A stretch of 64,000 nt of DNA from the NCBI RefSeq assembly GCF_001425325.1, contig NZ_LMEH01000001.1, positions 543,898 to 607,897 of the forward strand, written 5' to 3'. The DNA comes from Leifsonia sp. Root1293. Lineage in GTDB: Bacteria > Actinomycetota > Actinomycetes > Actinomycetales > Microbacteriaceae. This document shows positions 57,611-64,000 of this stretch, piece by piece. How positions within the stretch are numbered: position 1 is the first letter of the stretch; the number at the start of each line of letters is the position of its first letter. Under the pieces are notes generated by a model. The model worked only from the letters and a program-made list of their open reading frames with translations, made no database searches and was not told the origin of the DNA. The translations under genes and the position numbers were made by a program.

Positions 57611-57929
57611 GGCGCCGTCGTAGCACCACAGCAACGCCGGGCGAAGTATTAGAAGTTGGTCAGGCTTTGGATGGATCAAGTCCAATCCGGGCGTCGGCCA
57701 AATGGAATCAGAACCGACCTGCTCGTGGAGTCGTGCTGGTACAAGAAGATCCGAGCCGGATCGCTCTGAAGTCCAGCGGTAATCAAGAGTGACCGGACTC
57801 TTGGGCGGCTGTATTCGAGCCGTCTGGCGCTGCGGGGGATACCCGCGACGCAGCGGCCTACCGCTTGCCCCAGCATTCATGGAGGATCAACACGATCATC
57901 AGTAAACGTCCTGAGCAAGAAGATTGGAG
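57611..57929. other. Non-coding stretch between HNH gene and tRNA-Val
   Basis: About 319 bp without a credible gene. A minus-strand open frame (57344-57880) overlaps the HNH gene and gives no recognisable protein. I see no terminator or repeat. The intermediate base composition suggests a remnant of the inserted DNA. Confidence 0.65.
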
Positions 57930-58002
57930 TGGGCGATACCGGACTCGAACCGATGACCTCTTCCGTGTGAAGGAAGCGCGCTACCAACTGCGCCAATCGC
58001 CC
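57930..58002 (-). tRNA. tRNA-Val (CAC)
   Basis: A 73-nt cloverleaf on the minus strand: acceptor GGGCGAT/ATCGCCC, D-arm GCGCAGTTGGTAGCGC, anticodon loop TTCACAC with anticodon CAC, T-arm CGGTTCGAGTCCG. CCA is not encoded; the 3' end faces the island. A -10-like TAGTAT lies upstream near 58036. Confidence 0.96.
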
Positions 58003-58218
58003 GTTGCTGCAGGGTTTCCCGTGCTGCGGTTACCGATACTAGCCGACGGATGGCGGCTGACGCACATCGACGCACGGCCTCCGGTGGCCCGCAGCATCCC
58101 GAGAAGGGATTCTCAGTTTGGACACGCCCGGAGCCCTCACGTTTTGTATGCGGGGACGGTTTCGGTTATTGTCGTTCTTGTTGCAGAAATGCAGCAGCGA
58201 GACTGCGAGAGCAGTTAC

Positions 58219-58290
58219 GCGGATGTGGCGCAGTGGTAGCGCATCACCTTGCCAAGGTGAGGGTCGCGAGTTCGAATCTCGTCATCCGCT
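58219..58290 (+). tRNA. tRNA-Gly (GCC)
   Basis: A 72-nt cloverleaf: acceptor GCGGATG/CATCCGC, D-arm GCGCAGTGGTAGCGC, anticodon stem CACC/GGTG with loop TTGCCAA (GCC), T-arm CGAGTTCGAATCTCG. CCA is not encoded. Confidence 0.97.
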
Positions 58291-58341
58291 CGAAAAGGAT
58301 CGGGCGCAAGTCCGGTTCATTTTCATGGAGTGAACCCGCAC

Positions 58342-58412
58342 GGTGGATTGGCCGAGAGGCGAGGCAGCGGCCTGCAAAGCCGTATACACGGGTTCGAATC
58401 CCGTATCCACCT
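58342..58412 (+). tRNA. tRNA-Cys (GCA)
   Basis: A 71-nt cloverleaf: acceptor GGTGGAT/ATCCACC, anticodon loop CTGCAAA with anticodon GCA, T-arm CGGGTTCGAATCCCG. CCA is not encoded. Same strand as tRNA-Gly(GCC) and tRNA-Val(GAC), so the three likely form one transcript. Confidence 0.97.
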
Positions 58413-58439
58413 CAAGTTGAGATCGCAGATCCCAACCTT

Positions 58440-58514
58440 GGGCGATTGGCGCAGCGGTAGCGCGCTTCCCTGACACGGAAGAGGTCACTGGTTCGATCCC
58501 AGTATCGCCCACCA
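58440..58514 (+). tRNA. tRNA-Val (GAC)
   Basis: A 75-nt cloverleaf: acceptor GGGCGAT/ATCGCCC, anticodon loop CTGACAC with anticodon GAC, T-arm CTGGTTCGATCCCAG, encoded CCA. It differs from the inverted tRNA-Val(CAC) 437 bp away at only a few positions. Confidence 0.97.
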
Positions 58515-58522
58515 TTTGAAAT

Positions 58523-58545
58523 AGCCCCCTCACCGGGGCTTTTTT
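58523..58545 (+). terminator. Rho-independent terminator of the tRNA cluster
   Basis: Stem AGCCCC (58523-58528) with GGGGCT (58535-58540), followed by a run of six T. Confidence 0.93.
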
Positions 58546-58593
58546 CATGTCCGCTGCGGTCGCACCGGCTGGCAGCCGCGGGTCGGCCGCACG

Positions 58594-59688
58594 TCAGTCG
58601 GCCAGTGTCACCTCGACGGTGACGGTCTCGCCAGCGCGCACGTACGTGACGTCGATCGTCTCACCGGCTGCCCTGGTCAGTTGCACCTTCGTCAGTACGT
58701 CGAAATTCGACGCCGCCTGAGAGTTGATCGCCGTGATGACGTCGCCCGGGCGGATGCCGGCGTCATCGGCTGGTCCTCCTGCGGTGATGCCCTGGACGAA
58801 CAAGCCGCCCTCGACACCGAAGTGCGCGGCAGACGCCAGCGGGATCGGGATGAGCTCCGCGCCGATGTTCGGGTAGGTCACCTCACCATGCTCGATGAGC
58901 TGGTGGGCGAGCGGCATGGCCACGGCCTGGGGCACCGCGAAACCGATGCCGACGCTGCCGGTGCTGCTCTGGCCGCCGGCCCCGGGTACCGAGGAGATCG
59001 CCGTGTTCACGCCGACGAGTCGGCCCCGGCAGTCGACGAGCGCTCCGCCCGAGTTGCCCGGGTTGATCGAGGCGTCGGTCTGGATCGCTCCGACCAGCAC
59101 CGCGTTCCTGTCGCCATCGGTCGGGACGGGAACGTTGCGCCCGAGTGCGCTCACGATGCCGGCCGTTACCGAGCTGTACAGCCCCAGCGGAGCGCCGATG
59201 GCGACGACGGGTTGCCCGACGGACAACGACCCCGAGCTGCCCTCCTCGATCACCGCGAGATCCTCGTCGGTGTCCACCTTCAGGACGGCGAGGTCGGTCT
59301 TGGGGTCACGCCCGACGATGCTTGCGGGCAACTGGTGTCCATCGCTGAACCTGACGGAGACCGCGCCCGAGGCGGCGGCCGACGAGATGACGTGATCGTT
59401 CGTGAGGATGTGGCCATCCTTCGTGATGACCTGCCCGCTGCCGTTGCCGGAGCCCACGGTGATCGTCACGACGGATGGCAGCACCCTGTCGGCCACGGAT
59501 GCAGCATCGCAGGAACCCCTGTCGGCACTCACGGCCGCGGTGGTGAGCGCGCCGGCGGCGAATCCCACGGCGATCAGCAGCAGCGCCACCACGACGGCGG
59601 CGGTGACGACGAGCCAGCGCGGGAACCGGTGGTCTGCTTCCCCCGGTGCTTCGGCTGGATTCGCTTCATCCTGCGCTGGTTCAGCCAT
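58594..59688 (-). CDS. Membrane-anchored HtrA/DegP-type serine protease with PDZ domain
   Basis: A 364-aa trypsin-like protease. N-terminal acidic tail, one transmembrane helix (about 25-48), protease domain with His99 (TNDHVIS), Asp132 (KTDLAVLKV) and Ser213 (NPGNSGGAL), then a single PDZ domain (about 270-362: GGLFVQGITAGGPADDAGIR). Two cysteines (C60, C220) could form a disulfide. It acts outside the membrane in quality control or processing. ATG 59688 is 2 nt after the stop of the MFS gene, so the two are co-translated. Confidence 0.93.
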   Translation of the reverse strand: MAEPAQDEANPAEAPGEADHRFPRWLVVTAAVVVALLLIAVGFAAGALTTAAVSADRGSCDAASVADRVLPSVVTITVGSGNGSGQVITKDGHILTNDHVISSAAASGAVSVRFSDGHQLPASIVGRDPKTDLAVLKVDTDEDLAVIEEGSSGSLSVGQPVVAIGAPLGLYSSVTAGIVSALGRNVPVPTDGDRNAVLVGAIQTDASINPGNSGGALVDCRGRLVGVNTAISSVPGAGGQSSTGSVGIGFAVPQAVAMPLAHQLIEHGEVTYPNIGAELIPIPLASAAHFGVEGGLFVQGITAGGPADDAGIRPGDVITAINSQAASNFDVLTKVQLTRAAGETIDVTYVRAGETVTVEVTLAD

Positions 59689-59690
59689 CG

Positions 59691-61319
59691 CTATTCGCTC
59701 TGGCCCGTCGCCACGGACTCCGGGATCTCCTGCGGTCGGTACTTCGGGAGTCGGCTGGCCGGAACGATGGCGATCACGCTGATGCCGGCCAGGATCAGCA
59801 GCCCGGTCTTGAGGGCGCTGAGGCGCGCTTCCTCGTTCAGGGCGATGGCGGCGTCGACCTGCGCTGAGGAGGCATCCGTCGCGGACAGCACCTCCTCGAG
59901 CCTCTCGTTGCTCACGAAGTTCGTGTTGTCCATGTCGACCTGCGACACCAGGGATGGGGGGAGGTCGACATTGCCGGCGAGGGCGCTGATGACGTTCGCG
60001 GTGAGGATGCCGACGAGGAGGGCTCCTGCAACGGCCGTTCCGACCGCTGAGGCGAGGTTCTGGGTGGTTCCGCGGACGGAACCCACGTCGCCGGCGAGCG
60101 TCTTCGGTGATGCCGTGACGAGCACGTTGAAGACGAGGGTGACGAGGGCGCCCTGGCCGATGCCGAAGACGACGAGGCCGAGGATGGTGGGGATCGTCTC
60201 CCAGTTGTTGGTCACGACGAAGGACAACCAGACCAGCGCGATGGTGGTGAGGCCGAAGGAGAACATGCCGATGGTCCTGGGCGCGAATCGCTTGTAGAAC
60301 CGCACGACCAGCGTTGCGGTGATGAAGACGGTCAGGTTGAAGGGGAGCATCGCCAACGAGGTGTCGAACGGGGTGCGTCCCTGCACGATCTGGATGTAGA
60401 GCGGAACCGTGAAGTTCAATGCCGCCTCCATGAACACCACGATGAACATGGCGTAGACCGCGGCGCGCTCTCTCGAGGATCCGAACACGGACAGGCTCAC
60501 GAGGGGAACCTTGCCTGCCTTGGTGCGGCGCCGGGTCCAGAGGAAGAACAGTTGCACCAGCACGACGCCGAGCACGATGAGGATGGGAGCGGGGGAGAGC
60601 CCGGCGATGTCGAACGGCGCTCCGGATGTCGCCTGCAGGAGGCCCCACGAGTTGAGGTTGTTCACTCCCAGGGTCAGCATCACGATGCCGGCGCCGATGA
60701 GGATCGCGGCGACGACGTCGATGGTGATGCCGGGATTCCCCTTGTCGGACCGGAGCCAGAAGCTCAGGATGAACACGGCGACCGCGAGGACGAGCACGAC
60801 GACGAACACGTACCGCCAACCGACGAGCGTGGCGAGGGTGCCGCCGATGAGGAATGCGCTGACGCCGGCCAGCGCGCGAGCCGAGCCGAGGGAACCGATG
60901 GCCGTTGCCTGTTGGGCGCCCCGATAGTTCTCCGCGATGAGGGCTACGAGTGACGGCACGATGATGGCCGCGGATGCGCCGGCCAGAGCCTGGGCGAAGA
61001 TGACCCAGCCGATGGACGGCGCGAGGATCATCGTGACGGCCGAGACCGCGAACAGCGCGACGACGATGCGGAAGACGATGATCCAGCCGATGCGTTGCCC
61101 GATCTTCGCCCCGACCATCACGAGAGCCGCGACGACGAGCCCGTAGGTGACGATGGCGGTGCTGACGTCGGTCGGTGGAACGCCGAAGTCGTCGACCATG
61201 CCGCCCAGCGAGACAGGGAGCGCTGACACGTTGTACGACATCAGGATCTGGGCGAGGAACAGGCCGATCATGGGGAGCCAGGAGGTGCGCACCTCCGGCT
61301 GGGCAGTGACGGATGTCAT
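59691..61319 (-). CDS. MFS transporter, DHA2-type (14 TM)
   Basis: A 542-aa drug:H+ antiporter-like permease with 14 predicted helices. It shows a DHA2-style extended layout, QRIGWIIVFRIVVALFAVSA in the N-half and ARALAGVSAFLIGGTLATLV mid-protein. The segment between the last helices (about 470-510) is a periplasmic loop. Substrate unknown; efflux of a small toxic compound is the usual role. ATG 61319 follows AAGGAG. It is followed by the HtrA gene after 2 nt. Confidence 0.9.
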   Translation of the reverse strand: MTSVTAQPEVRTSWLPMIGLFLAQILMSYNVSALPVSLGGMVDDFGVPPTDVSTAIVTYGLVVAALVMVGAKIGQRIGWIIVFRIVVALFAVSAVTMILAPSIGWVIFAQALAGASAAIIVPSLVALIAENYRGAQQATAIGSLGSARALAGVSAFLIGGTLATLVGWRYVFVVVLVLAVAVFILSFWLRSDKGNPGITIDVVAAILIGAGIVMLTLGVNNLNSWGLLQATSGAPFDIAGLSPAPILIVLGVVLVQLFFLWTRRRTKAGKVPLVSLSVFGSSRERAAVYAMFIVVFMEAALNFTVPLYIQIVQGRTPFDTSLAMLPFNLTVFITATLVVRFYKRFAPRTIGMFSFGLTTIALVWLSFVVTNNWETIPTILGLVVFGIGQGALVTLVFNVLVTASPKTLAGDVGSVRGTTQNLASAVGTAVAGALLVGILTANVISALAGNVDLPPSLVSQVDMDNTNFVSNERLEEVLSATDASSAQVDAAIALNEEARLSALKTGLLILAGISVIAIVPASRLPKYRPQEIPESVATGQSE

Positions 61320-61707
61320 CGGGGCTCCTTCGTTCTGTGCGGTGTCGGCTCGCCGTGAGGTGTCGGCGTCGCCGCGACGTGGGAATCGAATGCGAACACG
61401 TTCACCCCGAGTACAGTGCTCGCCGCAGAAGGCACGGCTCCAGTGCCGGCCACCCGGCCGACCCCCGTCACGTCCAGATCCATTTGCACGCCCCCGTCCG
61501 GCATCCGCAGACACCCACAATCGGAAACCTAGCGGATCGAGGGCACGGAGCACACGCGGAGGAAATCGGGCGACATCGGCGGCGGTGGCGGCGCCGGCAG
61601 CGACGGTGCGCTGACATAGACTGACCACCGCGAGCCGCCGCTCGATCCGTTCCCGCACCGCCGCGGCGGAGTCGCGAAGTGGTCGGCCTCGATGCGAGGA
61701 GGCACGG
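61320..61707. other. 388-bp divergent intergenic region MFS/alpha-mannosidase
   Basis: Holds the promoters of two divergent units but no credible gene. I see a -10-like TAGACT at 61617-61622 on the plus strand and, on the minus strand, only weak candidates. A small repeat GAACACGTTC near 61398 (GAAC/GTTC arms) could be an operator but is short. Confidence 0.55.
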
Positions 61708-64000
61708 ATGGCGGGATTCGCATCATGGCTGTTCGGTCTTCGCGCGCAGCAGCCCCGCGAGTATCGCCGGCTCATGCGCATCCGTCGCCGCGTCTACACG
61801 ACGGTCGCGACACTCGATGCGGAGATCGTCCGCTCACCGGAGCCGATCCCGTTCGAGCAGCTCGACCGCACAGCGTTCACGCCGCTGCGCCCCGGGTCGC
61901 ACTGGGGCAAGGTCTTCGACTGCGCGTGGCTGCGCATCACCGGCGAGGCGCCGGCCGGTGCCGAGAACGCCGTCGTCCTGCTCGGCATCCGGGGCGAGGG
62001 TCTCGTGTACTCGCCCGGTGGCGAACTTCTCGACTCGGTGAGCACGGTCTTCCAGCAGGGCGATCTGCCGCAGAGCGGCGGGGGAAAGTACCGACCCGTG
62101 CGCAACGTCGATCTGACGACCGGGGCGGTCGAGCTCTACGCCGACGTCGCATACAACGGGTTCATCCTCTACGAGGTCGGACGCGCGGTCTATCACGGCG
62201 CCCGGTTGGCCACTGTCGACGACGAGGCCTACGGCCTGTTCTACGACTACCTCACACTGCTCGTCCTGGCCGGCGCGACCGACGACGCCGCCCTCGAGGC
62301 CGAGGTGCGCGCCGCTCTCGGCCTCGCCTACGCCCGATTCACCGGCGGCGACGTCTCCGGGGCGCGGGCGGCGCTCGCCGAGCAGCTGGAGCAGCAGTCG
62401 ACGAGCGACTTCGTGTACAGCGCCGTCGGTCACGGCCACCTCGACATGGCCTGGCTCTGGCCGTTGCGCGAGACCCGCCGCAAGGCTGCCCGGACCTACG
62501 TGCGGGCGTTGAACAGCATCGACCGACGCGACGACTACATCTACGGCACCAGTCAGCCGCAGCAGATGGCGTGGACGAAGGAGCGGCATCCGCAGCTCTT
62601 CGAACGGATGCGGACTGCCGTCGCGGCCGGGCGCCTGGAACTGCAGGGTTCGTTCTGGGTGGAACCCGATACGAACCTGCCGTCGGGGGAGTCGTTGGTG
62701 CGCCAGGCGACAGTGGGCCGGCGTTTCCTGCAGGAGGAGTTCGGGTTGACCGACGAGCAGCTGCGCCTCTGCTGGCTTCCCGACACGTTCGGCTACAACG
62801 GCAACCTTCCGCAGATCCTCCGAGGGGCCGGCATGGACTGGTTCCAGACGATCAAGCTGGCCTGGAACAAGGTCAACGACTTCCCGCACCGCACGTTCCA
62901 CTGGCAGGGCATCGACGGATCGAGAGTGCTCGTGCACATGCCGCCGGAGGGCGACTACAACAGTCGCGGAGCCGCCGACAATCTGCTCACCGGGCTCGCG
63001 AAATATCCCGAACGTGCCCTGAACACCGCGCTGCTCGTCTACGGTTCCGGCGACGGCGGCGGCGGCCCCAACGAGATCCACCACGAGGTGACCCGGCGGG
63101 AGCAGAGCCTCCGCGGTCTGCCGAAGGTGGAGTACTCGTCTGCAGGGGCGTTCTTCCGTGAGCTGGAGAAGCGCGACGTTCCGCACACCCACGCCGGAGA
63201 GCTCTACCTGGAGACGCACCAGGGCACCTATACGACGCAGGCGCAGATCAAGCGGCACAACCGACTCGTTGAGCGCAAGCTGCACGAGGCGGAGGCCCTG
63301 GCCGTGATCGTCGGCGACGACAGCCGGCCGGTGCTCGCGGAGCACTGGCGCGAGGTGCTGCTGAACCAGTTCCACGACATCATCCCGGGCTCGTCGATCG
63401 AGCGGGTGAACCGCGAGGCGATCGCCACGTACGAGCGCATCGAGACCGCCCTCGACGTCTATGCCGATGAGCTGGTCGCCCGGCTCCCGGTTCAGGGCGA
63501 TGACCTCACCGCCCTGAACCTCACCGGTTTCCCGCGCGACGAGCATGTGAAGGTCGCCGGCTCCTGGCACCGGGCGGTGGTTCCGCCGTATGCGGCAGCC
63601 CCGCTCGCTCCCGCTGAGGAGGTCCCCGGACTGGGCTTCACCGCGGACACCCTGAGCAACGGCATCCTGACCCTTCGTTTCGACGAGACCGGAACGATCG
63701 TGTCGTGCCTCGATGCCACCGGTGCCGAGCACGCCGGCGACGGCCTCAATCGGTTGGTCGTTCACAAGGATCCGTACGTATGGCCGTTCAACGCCTGGGA
63801 CATCGATGCCGACTACGTGAACAAGGCGCCGCGCGTGCTGAAGGTCACGAGGGTCGAGAGCTTCGTCGACGGCGCCACGGCCGTGCGACGACAGCTCTAT
63901 CGCGGTCGCACCGTCACGGTGGAGCAGCGCGTGGTCCTCGAGGCCGGCAGCGACGTCGTGCGCTTCGAGACCATCGTCGAGTGGCAGGAGAGGCATCGGA
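61708..64000 (+). CDS. Alpha-mannosidase, glycoside hydrolase family 38 (3' truncated)
   Basis: At least 764 residues; the gene runs off the window end. The order is an N-terminal beta domain (about 1-225, SHWGKVFDCAWLRITGEAP), then the catalytic (beta/alpha)7 domain with zinc ligands His244/Asp246 (GHGHLDMAWLWP), the nucleophile Asp359 (WLPDTFGYNG) and NQFHDIIPGSSI, then the three-helix and beta domains. Cleaves alpha-mannosides from glycans. ATG 61708 follows GAGGAGG. No other sugar gene is visible in the window. Confidence 0.94.
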   Translation, partial: MAGFASWLFGLRAQQPREYRRLMRIRRRVYTTVATLDAEIVRSPEPIPFEQLDRTAFTPLRPGSHWGKVFDCAWLRITGEAPAGAENAVVLLGIRGEGLVYSPGGELLDSVSTVFQQGDLPQSGGGKYRPVRNVDLTTGAVELYADVAYNGFILYEVGRAVYHGARLATVDDEAYGLFYDYLTLLVLAGATDDAALEAEVRAALGLAYARFTGGDVSGARAALAEQLEQQSTSDFVYSAVGHGHLDMAWLWPLRETRRKAARTYVRALNSIDRRDDYIYGTSQPQQMAWTKERHPQLFERMRTAVAAGRLELQGSFWVEPDTNLPSGESLVRQATVGRRFLQEEFGLTDEQLRLCWLPDTFGYNGNLPQILRGAGMDWFQTIKLAWNKVNDFPHRTFHWQGIDGSRVLVHMPPEGDYNSRGAADNLLTGLAKYPERALNTALLVYGSGDGGGGPNEIHHEVTRREQSLRGLPKVEYSSAGAFFRELEKRDVPHTHAGELYLETHQGTYTTQAQIKRHNRLVERKLHEAEALAVIVGDDSRPVLAEHWREVLLNQFHDIIPGSSIERVNREAIATYERIETALDVYADELVARLPVQGDDLTALNLTGFPRDEHVKVAGSWHRAVVPPYAAAPLAPAEEVPGLGFTADTLSNGILTLRFDETGTIVSCLDATGAEHAGDGLNRLVVHKDPYVWPFNAWDIDADYVNKAPRVLKVTRVESFVDGATAVRRQLYRGRTVTVEQRVVLEAGSDVVRFETIVEWQERHR

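Larger units (their letters stand above)
55055..57929. other. Lower-GC island carrying the ATPase-HNH pair
   Basis: Between the PemK-like gene and tRNA-Val(CAC) the DNA shifts from roughly two-thirds GC to the mid-to-high fifties, with codons such as TTG, ATT, GTT and TTT that are rare in neighbours. It contains two adjacent genes and no integrase, transposase or clear att repeat. The right edge touches the 3' end of a tRNA gene, the usual site of island insertion. Estimates of GC are by eye. Confidence 0.7.

Noticed and set aside
57344-57880. Minus-strand ORF across the HNH gene end
   Set aside because: Mostly antisense to the HNH gene, no start signal and no recognisable protein.
55055-57929. 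Att-site direct repeat from tRNA-Val(CAC) at the far edge of the island
   Set aside because: Only short matches (about 9 bp) to the tRNA 3' end were found, not enough to call integration ends.
61316-61504. Minus-strand 62-codon ORF before the MFS gene
   Set aside because: Contains the MFS promoter and ribosome site; no family or codon pattern.

Overview
The window is high-GC chromosomal DNA from an actinobacterium, most likely family Microbacteriaceae. The evidence is the gene order murG-murC-ftsQ-ftsZ-yggS-sepF-yggT-divIVA, actinobacteria-specific families (SepH, DUF4193, DUF3093, DUF3710, DUF3159, DUF3000), paired clpP1/clpP2, and many GTG starts. The genus cannot be fixed by reading alone. 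Both ends cut genes: murG at the left and an alpha-mannosidase at the right.

Layout. 1-8.9 kb: the tail of the division/cell-wall cluster, then lspA and an RluA-type pseudouridine synthase. 9-24 kb: dnaE, then mixed housekeeping and accessory genes (GNAT, flavin reductase, hisD, AraC and VOC proteins, nrdR, pyrD, a secreted beta-propeller protein, DUF445, a hydrolase and membrane proteins). 23.5-29.5 kb: tRNA-Gly and tRNA-Pro, trigger factor, clpP1P2, an SMC-like ATPase and clpX, a protein-quality-control block. 29.5-31.9 kb: a BenE transporter, a membrane protein and a DUF6504 gene under a probable LexA box. 31.9-43 kb: sepH, DUF4193, DUF3093, dut-DUF3710-DUF3159, acnA, dxs, and a MerR/aldo-keto reductase pair. 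43-51.8 kb: an orphan DarT-like ADP-ribosyltransferase, fadAB, RNase D-DUF3000, a hydrolase, sufE and a sulfurtransferase. 51.9-55 kb: zapE, amtB with a GlnR-type site, and a lone PemK/MazF protein. 55.0-57.9 kb: a lower-GC insert with an AAA ATPase plus HNH nuclease pair, ending at a tRNA cluster (Val, Gly, Cys, Val). 58.6-64 kb: a membrane-anchored HtrA protease, a 14-TM MFS exporter and a GH38 alpha-mannosidase.

The strongest candidate for an unusual system is the ATPase-HNH pair at 55275-57610. It resembles Septu (PtuA-PtuB) in domain logic, but the ATPase carries about 155 N-terminal residues of an unassigned domain before its Walker A. Second is the DarT-like enzyme at 42963-43808, which has a zinc-finger-like N-terminus and no DarG partner.

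Regulatory reading gave a LexA-like box (DUF6504), a GlnR-type box (amtB), a ClgR-like box (clpP1P2), a perfect 18-bp palindrome and a half iron box (acnA), a 19-bp-spacer MerR promoter, and several genes whose -10 box sits 6-9 nt before the start codon (leaderless or nearly so). The octamer CGGATGCC/GGCATCCG is about nine-fold over-represented across the whole window.
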